Shown: piece by piece, positions 22,402 to 31,403 of the stretch | Layout: the number at the start of each line of letters is the position of its first letter | How positions within the stretch are numbered: position 1 is the first letter of the stretch | Source of the DNA: a virus | Direction: 5' to 3' (one strand) | Virus record (IMG/VR): IMGVR_UViG_3300049893_002759 | Coordinates: 1 to 64,000 of that record | DNA: 64,000 nt | Translations under genes and position numbers: made by a program | The notes under the pieces: generated by a model | What the model was told of the DNA's origin: nothing | The model's database searches: none | What the model saw: only the letters and a program-made list of their open reading frames with translations

Positions 22402-23498
22402 TGCCTACTACCCTCGACATAATTGACTTTGTTAATCCAGCCAATAATGTTATTGGCGTTCCGCTTAATAATGCTATTCAAATAATCTTTGATAGAGAAA
22501 TTGACGAATGGTCTATTGAACATGGTGGATTAATTGTTGAGGGTCCAGATAGCGATCAAGTTATATATCCAGGCTATGTTCCTACTACGTTAATACCGGG
22601 TAGTGAACAAGAGATTCTACAATCTCCAGGTTTAATGGGTATTGTACCGGGTAAGTTTACTTTTCAGCGTATTGCACTAGCGACAACTGATATAGTAAAT
22701 ACACCTGATACTACTGGAGCAGGAAATCTTTATCGTACAAAAGCTATATTTAAACCAGATCAACCATTAAAGCCACAGACTAATTATTCTGTTTACTTAG
22801 TTGGAGACGATGATCCTACAGATGAAGAAATGCTTGGTCTTCGTACTCGTACGGTTTTTGATCCAGTTATAGGAGCAAATACAGGTACAGGAAGTGTAAC
22901 TTTTTCTGGAACTTATTTAGGTAATCTTACTCAAGATACAATTAATATTCGTATTACACAATCAGGAGTAAGTGGAGAAGCTGAATTTGAAGCATGGCGC
23001 ACTAGTCAGCCTCTTGACTTGGTTGGTCCATATCGTACTTCCACCAGCGAATGCCAAGTACTCGATGGAATAACTATTCAATTTGTGGAAGGATTATTTC
23101 AAGTTGATGACGAATTTTCAGTAGTAGTAAAACGTCCACAAGTTACAACAGGTACAGCTATTTTTACATTTTCTACTGGTAATGGTTCTATTACTGTAGT
23201 GCCAACTACAACTGCGACATCAGTAACAGGAGATCCTGCTCCATTAATTCCATCTACTCAGTTTAAAGTTTTGAAAACAACTCCAATAGATGGAGGAACT
23301 AATTTACCTCCTGCTGGCAATAGACGACTCACTATTGAGTTTAGTGATGAAATTGATCCAACTTCTGTTACAACTGATAGAGTACAAGTAATAGTAGAAC
23401 CTGTTATAGATCATCCACTTTTAATTAATCAAATACAAGCTGGTCCAATTTCTCATGTAGTTACAGTAAGTGGTACAAAAATGTTTATTGATTTGTAA
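22401..23498 (+). CDS. virion protein with two Ig-like (SbsA/Big_5-type) domains
   Basis: 365 aa. Residues about 12-125 begin NVIGVPLNNAIQIIFDREIDEWSI and about 295-365 begin TTPIDGGTNLPPAGNRRLTIEFSDEIDPTSV. Both show the Big_5 pattern: a P-x-D/N turn, then a strand with F-D/S-x-E-I-D. The middle is Thr/Gly-rich beta. Such domains decorate phage capsids, necks and tails and bind surface sugars weakly. 1-nt overlap with the upstream gene. Confidence 0.75.
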   Translation: MPTTLDIIDFVNPANNVIGVPLNNAIQIIFDREIDEWSIEHGGLIVEGPDSDQVIYPGYVPTTLIPGSEQEILQSPGLMGIVPGKFTFQRIALATTDIVNTPDTTGAGNLYRTKAIFKPDQPLKPQTNYSVYLVGDDDPTDEEMLGLRTRTVFDPVIGANTGTGSVTFSGTYLGNLTQDTINIRITQSGVSGEAEFEAWRTSQPLDLVGPYRTSTSECQVLDGITIQFVEGLFQVDDEFSVVVKRPQVTTGTAIFTFSTGNGSITVVPTTTATSVTGDPAPLIPSTQFKVLKTTPIDGGTNLPPAGNRRLTIEFSDEIDPTSVTTDRVQVIVEPVIDHPLLINQIQAGPISHVVTVSGTKMFIDL

Positions 23499-23524
23499 CT
23501 TTATTAAGTCTTAAAGGACGCTAT

Positions 23525-23896
23525 ATGACACAGCCAAAAGCTTTAGTTTTAGATGAAATAGTTCGCATTTATAAGAATAGCGCCAATCGTGTGATTGGTA
23601 TTCACTGTATTGCTGTGCATGAACAAAGAGAAGTGTTCCCAAATCCAATTCCATCTAAAATAAATGCTTCTAGATTTAAACGTACTGCTACTATTCATGT
23701 TCATTTTGATAGACTTAATTTAGTTATGGGCGAATCTCGAGTAATTAGCGCAATACAGATGCTAGGCAAATATGATGATTTTACCTACAATGGTACAAAT
23801 ACAGATATCATAATTGTAAAATATCTAGGAAATGATCAAACAAATGATTTAGAAGTAAGCTTAAAAAATCTACCTACTATTGGAGAAACACTCTAA
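23525..23896 (+). CDS. small beta-rich virion protein, paralogue of 28749-29150
   Basis: 123 aa, SD AAAGGA. It shares with the protein at 28749 the ordered blocks SRFKRTATI / NRFKRTAVV, ISAIQMLGKYD / IASIQTEGKYD and a closing L-x-x-GE/GD-S/T-L/V, so the two are diverged duplicates flanking the fibre genes. Function unknown; small repeated adaptor between fibres is a reasonable guess. TAATG overlap with the next gene. Confidence 0.75.
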   Translation: MTQPKALVLDEIVRIYKNSANRVIGIHCIAVHEQREVFPNPIPSKINASRFKRTATIHVHFDRLNLVMGESRVISAIQMLGKYDDFTYNGTNTDIIIVKYLGNDQTNDLEVSLKNLPTIGETL

Positions 23897-24381
23897 TGAG
23901 TTGTCCAACATCTAAATCAATTCAGCAACATATTATTGAACATGAAATTCTTGGTGTTGGATCATCTAGTTCTGCAGATTTGTTAGTTATTGATGGTTAT
24001 CCAACTTATATTGACCCGAGTAGAGGTGGAAAAAGATTATCCACTAATAGGCCAATATTTATTGCAACTAAAAAAGCAAAAGCAGAAAATGTATATCTTC
24101 AAACCGCATCTTCGATTGCAAGTTCTAAAACTGGGTATAGAATGTTACATAATGGTACTATTACAAGTATAGTCCTTCAATTATCTAGTTCAGCTAATGT
24201 TAACTTACATATTTATCGTAACAATACCTTAACTCCACTTGTAACTCTTAATGTAAATGGTCAAGGTGGACATTCTTACTCAGTAAATGTTGATTTTGCT
24301 GAATCTGATATTTTGCAGTTTTTTATTGAAGGAATATGCCATAATCCAGTTAGTTGGATTGAAGTTGCGTGGCGATTCTAA
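23896..24381 (+). CDS. fibre-tip-like protein sharing its C-terminal domain with the next gene
   Basis: 161 aa. From about residue 64, NVYLQTASSIASSKTGYRMLHNGTITSIV...WIEVAWRF aligns block by block with the last 105 residues of the protein at 24401 (NIYLRGPDSIATSATGFRMLRNGTITGIT...SVEIAWRV). The shared domain is a beta-sandwich of the kind found at fibre tips. The N-terminus is different. GGAG lies in the upstream gene. Confidence 0.75.
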   Translation: MSCPTSKSIQQHIIEHEILGVGSSSSADLLVIDGYPTYIDPSRGGKRLSTNRPIFIATKKAKAENVYLQTASSIASSKTGYRMLHNGTITSIVLQLSSSANVNLHIYRNNTLTPLVTLNVNGQGGHSYSVNVDFAESDILQFFIEGICHNPVSWIEVAWRF

Positions 24382-24400
24382 TTTTGGAGCGTGATTATGC

Positions 24401-25876
24401 GTGTCTACTCTTCTTTATGTACGTACATCTAGTGCCGGTACAGGCCCAGATGTTTTTCTTCAAGATCTAGGTATTACTGTTGCTACTAGCGCTACATGGA
24501 CACTATTAAGTTCTTCATCTCCTGAGCGTCCTGATGGTTCAAATGGTCAATTCACTGCTCGTGAAATTCGTGATTCAGTAGACCTTTTCAATGCTATTGA
24601 TTCAGGTTTACTTGAATGGTCAAAAGACGGAATTGCAGTTGAAACTGCAGTCAGCTATACATCTGACTATATGTTGTTCCAGGACTTCACTGATGATAGT
24701 CCTTATTTTCTAAACTTAACTGTTAGTGGAACATTGACTGCTTCTGGTTTTGATATCTCAAATCACTTCAATGGTGGTCCAAATAAGCATGATGCTTCAG
24801 AGATTGATGTAGAAGGCACTTACAGCAATATTCCTGCTGCACCTTCAGATCTAGAAACTGTAATTGCAAGTATTAATACTGCACTTAGCACCGCATCTTC
24901 ATTTGCTTTTGGCGTTGTTAATGCTGACTCTGGTACTGCAACGGCTGACGTAGGTTCAGATACTATCTCTATTACTGGTGCAAATGGTATTGTTACTTCT
25001 GCAGCTGATAACCCAGAAACATTAAGCATTGATGGTAATGCTCTATTGCCACGCGATGGTTCTCGCCCAATGACGGGAGACCTTAATCTTGCTGGCAATA
25101 GTGTTGTTTCAGGTCTTAATGCTACTTTTACTGGTAATGTAAATCTTGGAGGAGCTACACAATTTAAGCTGCCACAAGCAACCGACGTTCCTTCTACCTT
25201 TACTGGTGGTAGTGAAGGCGATCTTGCTTGGGATACAGACGATGAGGCTCTTTATGCTCATGATGGTACACAATGGTTCGCTATTGCTCCTGCTTCAGGT
25301 ATAATTACTGACCATGGTGGCTTAACTGGTCTTCTTGATGATGACCATCCACAGTATGCATTATTGAACGGTAATGCTGTTAGAAATACCGTTTCTGGTG
25401 TCTTTGACTTCACTAATGGTGATTTGATTCTTCCAGTTGATGTAACTCCACCAGCTGGCGTTAATGGACAGATAACAACTATTGGTGGTGTTCAATATGT
25501 ATATGACGGCACACGTTCTAAATGGCTTTCTGTAAACCATGAAACACTTTGGGCAGCTAGAAATTCTGGTTCTGCTAATAATATTTATTTGCGTGGACCA
25601 GACAGTATTGCAACCAGTGCTACAGGATTTAGAATGTTGCGTAATGGTACGATTACAGGTATTACAGCTGCATTTTCAGCTGTTGATACAGCTACGATTG
25701 AAGTGCGTAGAAACGATTCACCAACCGTACTTGCTTCATTAGTGGTAACTGCTGCTGCTGGTGCTCAAAACGCAACTATTAACGTAGATTTCAATGCTGG
25801 AGATGAAATACAAATTTATCTCAATGGTAGTGCACCATATCCTATGGCTAGTGTTGAAATTGCTTGGAGAGTTTGA
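24401..25876 (+). CDS. fibre protein
   Basis: 491 aa, GTG start at 24401 (the ATG at 24397 is out of frame), GGAG 11 nt upstream. The N-domain (1-95) is a paralogue of the N-terminus at 25944 (DLGI...FTAREIRDS..LFNAIDSGLLEW). The middle has glycine-rich shaft sequence and DHGGLTGLLDDDHPQYALLNG-type fibre motifs (about 305-325), then a C-terminal tip domain shared with 23896-24381. C-ending codons suggest high copy number. A strong terminator follows. Confidence 0.8.
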   Translation: MSTLLYVRTSSAGTGPDVFLQDLGITVATSATWTLLSSSSPERPDGSNGQFTAREIRDSVDLFNAIDSGLLEWSKDGIAVETAVSYTSDYMLFQDFTDDSPYFLNLTVSGTLTASGFDISNHFNGGPNKHDASEIDVEGTYSNIPAAPSDLETVIASINTALSTASSFAFGVVNADSGTATADVGSDTISITGANGIVTSAADNPETLSIDGNALLPRDGSRPMTGDLNLAGNSVVSGLNATFTGNVNLGGATQFKLPQATDVPSTFTGGSEGDLAWDTDDEALYAHDGTQWFAIAPASGIITDHGGLTGLLDDDHPQYALLNGNAVRNTVSGVFDFTNGDLILPVDVTPPAGVNGQITTIGGVQYVYDGTRSKWLSVNHETLWAARNSGSANNIYLRGPDSIATSATGFRMLRNGTITGITAAFSAVDTATIEVRRNDSPTVLASLVVTAAAGAQNATINVDFNAGDEIQIYLNGSAPYPMASVEIAWRV

Positions 25877-25896
25877 TTTAATATTTAATTAGATAC

Positions 25897-25929
25897 ACAC
25901 AAAAAGGGGCATTATGCCCCTTTTTGTGT
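25897..25929 (+). terminator. intrinsic terminator after the fibre gene
   Basis: ACACAAAAAGGGGC (25897-25910) pairs perfectly over 14 bp with GCCCCTTTTTGTGT (25916-25929), loop ATTAT. The symmetric A/T flanks would terminate in either direction. Confidence 0.92.
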
Positions 25930-25931
25930 TA

Positions 25932-25937
25932 TAAAAT
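25932..25937 (+). promoter_or_regulatory. -10-like hexamer for a possible leaderless transcript
   Basis: TAAAAT at 25932-25937 lies 3 nt after the terminator and exactly 6 nt before the ATG at 25944. No SD is present between terminator and ATG, unlike most genes here. No -35 match is visible. The same geometry occurs at 35358-35370. Confidence 0.45.
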
Positions 25938-25943
25938 AACTAT

Positions 25944-26918
25944 ATGTCATTTTTAATTAGCACCACTGGAACTACAGTTAACTTATATGATTTAGGAGTA
26001 ATTATTACTCACCCTACTATAGATAGGGACCTTTCTGTAGAGTTTAGTGCAACTGAATTAGCTGATAGTACATTACTAACTACTGCTATCAATAACGGCA
26101 CTTTAACATTAAAAATTTCTGATGAAGAATATGGAAATTATGAAGTAGATTCTACAGAATATTACTCTGGTTTATCAGTTCAAAATCAATTTATTAAAGC
26201 TGAAATTGAAAACTATATAACACAAAAAGAATTAAGTGCTGGTGTTTTAGATACTCTTATTGATCCTGCAGCATCTGCTATCTCTATTACATCTACTGCT
26301 TCGTTAACAAAAAATGTTTATTCTGTTAATGGAAAATTCCAGAAATGGAAACTAGAACCTAACGATAAAGTAGTTATTACAGGTGGTGCTGCGGCCGGGA
26401 CCTATACTGTTGACGAAGTAATCGATCAATATCAGTTTACTGTTATAGAAAGCATAGTAGATACAGCAGGTACAGGTACTTTTGCACTTTATCATCCTAT
26501 TGGATCAACAAGGGTTACGGTAGATACAACTGGCCTTACAAACATAAGTGGTTCTAACTTACAAACAGTACTTAGTTCTATAGATGATGCAATTAGTGCT
26601 ACAAGTGGTTTTGATGCTATTCAACATAATAGTTTACGTCAGTTAATTCATTTTATTAATGAAGGTCCAGGTGATGGTTTTGCTAGTGGTTGTACTAAAA
26701 CTGTTTCTGGTGGCATATTTCCTACATCTGTAATATGGAGATTGCCTGATAATAAAAAGCTTGTAGAATTAACTATTACACGCAATAACTCATTATTGCC
26801 AATCATTGAAGAATGGAAGATGTATGATACTGATGGAATAACAGTATTAACTACCCTTACAGATACTATTAATTATTACAGTGTATTTGAAAATTACAGA
26901 ACAAGGACAATCTCATGA
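25944..26918 (+). CDS. fibre-like protein
   Basis: 324 aa. The N-terminal ~75 residues (DLGVIITH...FSATELADSTLLTTAINNGTL) match the N-domain of the fibre at 24401 and probably anchor it at the same site. The middle (about 110-180) is beta-rich; the C-terminal ~110 residues (LRQLIHFINEGPGDGF...WKMYDTDGITVLTTLTDT) are a fibre-end type domain. No SD; see the -10-like hexamer just upstream. Ends in ATGA overlap with the next gene. Confidence 0.75.
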   Translation: MSFLISTTGTTVNLYDLGVIITHPTIDRDLSVEFSATELADSTLLTTAINNGTLTLKISDEEYGNYEVDSTEYYSGLSVQNQFIKAEIENYITQKELSAGVLDTLIDPAASAISITSTASLTKNVYSVNGKFQKWKLEPNDKVVITGGAAAGTYTVDEVIDQYQFTVIESIVDTAGTGTFALYHPIGSTRVTVDTTGLTNISGSNLQTVLSSIDDAISATSGFDAIQHNSLRQLIHFINEGPGDGFASGCTKTVSGGIFPTSVIWRLPDNKKLVELTITRNNSLLPIIEEWKMYDTDGITVLTTLTDTINYYSVFENYRTRTIS

Positions 26919-27901
26919 GCGCAAATAGTCCTGCTAGTATTCTTTTTACAATTAGTGGTGTTCCATTAGGTGTTGATGATGGACAATCCGCAACCACCTC
27001 TGGATTGCAAGGTTTAGTGGTTGCGGGATCTGACGGTACTGAATTACATCATATACGTACAACTGCAGATGGTAGCATTCGTATTGATCCTATTGGTACT
27101 ACAGCACAGCCAGTGACGGATAATGGTGGTTCATTAACTATTGATGCCACTTCGTTACCTTTGCCTATAGGCGCAGCTACTGAAACAACATTATCTACTC
27201 TTTTAACAGAAAATGTTTTTTTAGATCATATAGGTGAAGTTCAATCTACTCCAACAGTAAACACCATACTTGGTCGACTAAAAGATCTATATGACATATT
27301 GATTGCACGTTTAGGTACATTAGGTCAAAAGTTAATGAGTGGATCAACTCCAGTCGTTATTGCTAGTGATCAAACGCCTATTCAAACTAGTCTTACTGAT
27401 TCTGATGGCACGCCTGTAGGTGTAGATGATGGAGAAAGTATTCCTGTAGGAACAGATGGAATATTAGCAATGGGCAGTGATTACACTGGATATGCTAGAC
27501 GAATCAGAACAACTGCAGATGGTCGTTTAATAGTAAATAGTGCTGTAGCAGCTCCTCCTGCTACTTCAGTTGTTAATCAAGGTGTAACTGGTGATGTAGC
27601 TACTGTAACCGATGTTTTTTATACTATTCCAAATGGTGAACAATTAAAAATACAAAGATTTGCAGGTGGCGGCGAACAAGCAACAGGTGGTAGTAAAGTG
27701 GAATTATATTGGGCACCAAACGGTAACACTACTGGAATAGAAAGAATTCGCGTAGGTTATGTTAATGGTAATAATTTTGAATTTACACTAGACTGGGATG
27801 CTCCCGCATTAGGTAATGGCACACGAGCTATATTGATTCGTCGAGAACGTTTTTCAGGTGGCGCCATTGAATTAGCAGGCTTTTGGGATGGATATTACTA
27901 A
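26915..27901 (+). CDS. virion protein with duplicated VGVDDG/IRTTADG domain
   Basis: 328 aa, SD AAGGA, 4-nt overlap with the upstream stop. Two copies of a P-V/L-GVDDG-x-S ... GSD ... IRTTADG unit occur at about 17-58 and 166-207, separated by a helical linker (LGRLKDLYDILIARLG). The C-terminal ~110 residues are a separate beta domain (IPNGEQLKIQRFAGGGEQ...). Repeats of this type occur in phage tail and fibre proteins; function not known. Confidence 0.75.
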   Translation: MSANSPASILFTISGVPLGVDDGQSATTSGLQGLVVAGSDGTELHHIRTTADGSIRIDPIGTTAQPVTDNGGSLTIDATSLPLPIGAATETTLSTLLTENVFLDHIGEVQSTPTVNTILGRLKDLYDILIARLGTLGQKLMSGSTPVVIASDQTPIQTSLTDSDGTPVGVDDGESIPVGTDGILAMGSDYTGYARRIRTTADGRLIVNSAVAAPPATSVVNQGVTGDVATVTDVFYTIPNGEQLKIQRFAGGGEQATGGSKVELYWAPNGNTTGIERIRVGYVNGNNFEFTLDWDAPALGNGTRAILIRRERFSGGAIELAGFWDGYY

Positions 27902-28584
27902 TGTTGCATTTACGAATTTCTTATTCAGTTTGGCTTGATTTATTAACCGAAAATACTTCATGGCAAACTTATTATTTACAAAAAGATAATGGTTATTCTG
28001 TCTATAGTGGACATGAAAATATAGTTTATGAATCATTTACAAATGATATGTCAGGCTTTTTAAATCTATTTGATGATTCAATACTAGTATCTATGGCTGA
28101 TGATGCTATGGCATTACTTTCAACAACTACTGTTCCACCTCATCGAGATACAAATGGAAATTTAATTGTTGCTCCAACACATTTTACAATCAGTGAATCT
28201 TGGAGAATGGAAGGCATTCGTTTTACAGCTAGTGGTAATAGCCTTACCATGTATGATTATCCCATAACCAAAGAAATTCTTATGCAGGGAGCACAATGGT
28301 GGACAGTATGTAATTCACTTGATGATGAAGCTGATTTTAGCGTAATAGACAAAACTAACGCATTAGGATTACATACCCTATATGGTCTTCCAGTAGGTTA
28401 TCCAATTGAATTAAAGAAGTTTATTAATAATTATCACGTGCCATCTGGTAGCCATACTGGTTTGATTCAAGCTCCAACTGTAACACCAATAGTTTCAGGA
28501 TTACATGTCAGAATTGCATATACAAATAATGGTGATGATAACGCAGAAATTGGAGTGAATTATATCTATTATGAAAAAACCTAA
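27901..28584 (+). CDS. hypothetical beta-rich fibre-module protein
   Basis: 227 aa from the ATG at 27901 overlapping the upstream stop by 1 nt; an in-frame ATG at 27883 is possible but lies in the upstream gene. The sequence is beta-rich with aromatic residues (YSVWLDLLTENTSWQTYYLQKDNG; VIVSGLHVRIAY-like end). Not recognised. Its 3' end overlaps the small gene at 28571 by 14 nt. Confidence 0.7.
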   Translation: MLHLRISYSVWLDLLTENTSWQTYYLQKDNGYSVYSGHENIVYESFTNDMSGFLNLFDDSILVSMADDAMALLSTTTVPPHRDTNGNLIVAPTHFTISESWRMEGIRFTASGNSLTMYDYPITKEILMQGAQWWTVCNSLDDEADFSVIDKTNALGLHTLYGLPVGYPIELKKFINNYHVPSGSHTGLIQAPTVTPIVSGLHVRIAYTNNGDDNAEIGVNYIYYEKT

Positions 28585-28714
28585 AAAGTTAATTATTAAT
28601 GGTGAAGAAGTAGAGCCACTTCCTAAGAAAAAACTTCATGAAGAACTAACTCTTACTGAAATTGAAAAACTAATTAAAGACAAGCAAAAAGAACTTGGAC
28701 TTATCAAGAACTAA
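28571..28714 (+). CDS. small 47-aa basic/acidic helical protein
   Basis: ATG at 28571 to TAA at 28712-28714, reading MKKPKKLIINGEEVEPLPKK and ending KDKQKELGLIKN. GGAG lies about 16 nt upstream and the gene overlaps the previous stop, so translation is probably coupled. Codon choice is like its neighbours. The form (Lys-rich start, GEEVEPLPKKKLHEELTLTEIEKLIKDKQ) resembles very small phage proteins with a beta turn and one helix. Function unknown. Confidence 0.6.
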   Translation: MKKPKKLIINGEEVEPLPKKKLHEELTLTEIEKLIKDKQKELGLIKN

Positions 28715-28748
28715 TAATCTGTTAGAATAACATTGAGGTGCATGTCTA

Positions 28749-29150
28749 ATGCCTGCAGGATATACTTCTGGTCAAATTTCTGTTCTTGATACTATTACTC
28801 GCACATGCTTCAATGGTGCGGGTGATGTTATAGCTACACAAGTTATTACAGTTCAAGCTTATACCATACAAGGTTTTAATGCTGCTGGAATGAATTTGGT
28901 AACTTCAGATGGTTTAAGTACCAATCGTTTTAAGCGTACTGCTGTAGTTAAACTTTCTACTACTAAGTCTCCGATAACTGGAGCTTCATCTACTATTGCT
29001 AGTATTCAGACTGAAGGGAAATATGACGCCCGTACTGAAAGTGGGGGCGATATCACTACTGTAACTTATACAGGTCGAGCACCAGTCAATGATATTATTG
29101 TTCCTGTTACTACTTTGGGTGGAGTGCTTAAAGTAGGTGATTCTGTGTGA
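28749..29150 (+). CDS. small beta-rich virion protein, paralogue of 23525-23896
   Basis: 133 aa, SD GAGGTG. The NRFKRTAVVKL and IASIQTEGKYD blocks and the final GGVLKVGDSV mirror the paralogue at 23525. The two copies bracket the fibre genes at 23896-28584. TGTGTGA overlap places the next GTG start inside this stop codon. Function unknown. Confidence 0.75.
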   Translation: MPAGYTSGQISVLDTITRTCFNGAGDVIATQVITVQAYTIQGFNAAGMNLVTSDGLSTNRFKRTAVVKLSTTKSPITGASSTIASIQTEGKYDARTESGGDITTVTYTGRAPVNDIIVPVTTLGGVLKVGDSV

Positions 29151-29947
29151 AAGTTAAATTAGTTCTTTCTGGTTCTGGTACTAAATTTCCTATTTTTGCA
29201 GGCGCTCTTAAGCGTTTGGAAGAGGCAGGTTATATAATAGAAGAAATTATTGGCACATCTGGTGGCGCCATTATTGCTGCTGCACTTGCCTCAGGAATGT
29301 CTGCTGATAAGATTATTAATTTATGTAAAGAGATTATGCCTCGTTTGCATAAATTGGTCGATTTTAATGTATTCAGACCACTTACAGACTGGGGGTTTGT
29401 TGGTGGCAAAAAGATCAAAGAAGAACTAGGTAAACACTTTGTTAACATTTTAGGTGAAGTGAAAATCCCATTACATATAACAGTAACTAATTTTGATACG
29501 GGTATGTTAGAAATTTTTAGTTCTAAAACTCACCCTAAACTAGAAACAAATAGAGCTGTCCGTGCAAGTGCTTCTATCCCAGTCTTTTTTGTACCAGAAA
29601 TTATTAATGGAGACATGTATATTGATGGTGGAGTAAAAGCTAATTTTGCCATCGATTACTTTAAAGATACTTCAAATATAATTGGTCTTTACTTTGTAGA
29701 AAAGCCAGGACGTAAACCACGTCCAAAAGGTATATTAGCTTTTGTTAATTTTATCGGACGAATTATCGATATGTTAATAAATGCTAAAACTCAAGACGAT
29801 ATAGAAGATGCTCCAAATGCTATACGCATTCCATTAACTAGTGAAGTTAATGGACTTGATTTTTCATTTAAACCTGAAGAAGTAGAAGCTATGATTAAAG
29901 AAGGCTATAATGGAGTGGATCGTTGGATTAAAACTAATTCGAGGTAA
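29147..29947 (+). CDS. patatin-like phospholipase
   Basis: 266 aa. All patatin hallmarks are visible: a Gly-rich oxyanion loop SGSGTKFP (8-15), nucleophile elbow GTSGG (Ser38), RASASIPVFF (139-148) and catalytic DGG (Asp160). These enzymes cleave acyl chains from membrane phospholipids. GTG start overlapping the preceding stop. There is no signal peptide. A lipase inside the structural module suggests a virion-associated enzyme or one acting on the host membrane at lysis or entry. The C-terminal ~65 residues are a polar helical extension. Confidence 0.9.
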   Translation: MKVKLVLSGSGTKFPIFAGALKRLEEAGYIIEEIIGTSGGAIIAAALASGMSADKIINLCKEIMPRLHKLVDFNVFRPLTDWGFVGGKKIKEELGKHFVNILGEVKIPLHITVTNFDTGMLEIFSSKTHPKLETNRAVRASASIPVFFVPEIINGDMYIDGGVKANFAIDYFKDTSNIIGLYFVEKPGRKPRPKGILAFVNFIGRIIDMLINAKTQDDIEDAPNAIRIPLTSEVNGLDFSFKPEEVEAMIKEGYNGVDRWIKTNSR

Positions 29948-29952
29948 CTCTA

Positions 29953-30399
29953 ATGAGTAAAACATCTAAAATTCTACATAAAATACATACAGGCGATTTA
30001 ATTTTTATTGCTGCTTCTAAACAAAATCCTGTTGAATGGATTGATGTAGCATTGATTTACAATCACGATGTTTTCCGAACTATACAACTAGGAGATGGTA
30101 ATAGTAAAACTATTCGTCAATCTACAGCTGAATATTTAGAACATGAATATAGGCCTATTGGTGTATTTCGACATTTTCACATGGCTTTAGAAGAGCGAGA
30201 GTTATTAGCAAAAACAATAGTGCATGTATTTGATAAGCCTTTAAGTTTTTGGATGAAAGTATATAGTTTCTTTAAAAAGCCAGTTAAAGAATTTAATTGG
30301 AACAATCAACAATCAATTAAACCATTATTGCTTAAGCACTTTAAACAAGAATCAGTTAAGCAGTGGGAAGAATCAGGTATGCTTGTTCGCTTAATATAA
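29953..30399 (+). CDS. hypothetical protein, possibly permuted NlpC/P60-like
   Basis: 148 aa, SD GAGGT, 5 nt after the phospholipase gene. HTGDLIFIAASKQNPVEWIDVALIYNH followed by QLGDGNSKTIRQSTAEYLEHEYRPIGVFR has the layout of DUF830/YiiX-type permuted NlpC/P60 proteins (G-D-L-I/V-F, H, then x-x-G-x-x). I cannot see a convincing catalytic Cys, so it may be an inactive relative or a false resemblance. Proximity to the lipase hints at a shared cell-envelope role. Confidence 0.6.
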   Translation: MSKTSKILHKIHTGDLIFIAASKQNPVEWIDVALIYNHDVFRTIQLGDGNSKTIRQSTAEYLEHEYRPIGVFRHFHMALEERELLAKTIVHVFDKPLSFWMKVYSFFKKPVKEFNWNNQQSIKPLLLKHFKQESVKQWEESGMLVRLI

Positions 30400-30410
30400 G
30401 GTGGTCATCA

Positions 30411-31403
30411 ATGAATTCTCGTGATCCAATTAGAGTAGGACAACAAGGTCGCCTTCGTGTACAATTTTTTGATGCTGCAGGTCAGCCTATTGAAGCAACT
30501 AGCGTAACTGTTGATTTATTTGCTCCTGGACTTAATCCTGATGTCGATACTCCTACAATTACCGGACTAATTCCCACATATAATGGACAAGGCGTATTTG
30601 AACTTTTAGTTACTGCAATAGGGCCAGGAGGACAATGGGCCGATAGATGGACAGGTTCTATTCTTGGTACCCCAACTATAGCCGTACAGAAATTTTCTGT
30701 AATATCTGATGGTATTATCGCATCTTATCCTATTCATGGATTAGGAGAAAATACTCTTGTTGAAATATTACTTTCAAAAGATATTACTTCTATTAACGGC
30801 GTAAGTTTAGATGAAGATTTTGGATTCTTTTATACTACTTCTTATAACCCTCTTTACTCTAGTGTTAAAAAAGTCAAACTTGATGCTGGCGGTATGATTG
30901 GTAACCTTCCAGATGATACGATTAATTTAGCTATTCTAGAAGCTTCTATTGAAGCTGATGTACTTCATTTTAGAAAAGCTATCATCAATGAAAACGTATT
31001 TGTCCATGCAAGACGCCAATATGTGACCTGTTTAGCAGCACAAGGATTAGCTCAAAATATTTTAGCTAATGGCGGAGTGGTTAAGAGTAAAGCTCTTGCA
31101 GATTTTAAAGTTGAATATGATGTTAATATTCTTGGTGATTTACTACGTAGCTTAAATGATTGTTGTAAAAAATGGGAAGCTCAAATTCAAACTGGCGGTG
31201 GCGCGCGAACTGTTCGTAATCCACGAATGGTAGTTAAAGGAGAACTTGATCCAGATCGTCCAGCAACAGGCAAATTATGGTATGGTTTGTCTTCTGGAGA
31301 ACAACCTATTGGCAACAACAAGTATCGTACCAGCGGCACTCGTCGTTGGAGAACTGGTTGGATATCTAGAACTCCACGTACTGGTAATGGAAGTGAATGG
31401 TAG
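30411..31403 (+). CDS. neck/head-tail connector candidate
   Basis: 330 aa from the ATG at 30411, which has AAGGTGG upstream; an in-frame ATG at 30363 lies in the preceding gene. The N-terminal ~95 residues are an Ig-like beta domain (VTVDLFAPG...). The middle (about 175-265) is helical, with Tyr/Ala-rich FVHARRQYVTCLAAQGLAQNIL resembling head-tail adaptor helices. The C-terminus is Arg/Gly/Trp-rich. It precedes the Zn-ribbon neck protein and overlaps it by 7 nt. Function inferred from position. Confidence 0.65.
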   Translation: MNSRDPIRVGQQGRLRVQFFDAAGQPIEATSVTVDLFAPGLNPDVDTPTITGLIPTYNGQGVFELLVTAIGPGGQWADRWTGSILGTPTIAVQKFSVISDGIIASYPIHGLGENTLVEILLSKDITSINGVSLDEDFGFFYTTSYNPLYSSVKKVKLDAGGMIGNLPDDTINLAILEASIEADVLHFRKAIINENVFVHARRQYVTCLAAQGLAQNILANGGVVKSKALADFKVEYDVNILGDLLRSLNDCCKKWEAQIQTGGGARTVRNPRMVVKGELDPDRPATGKLWYGLSSGEQPIGNNKYRTSGTRRWRTGWISRTPRTGNGSEW

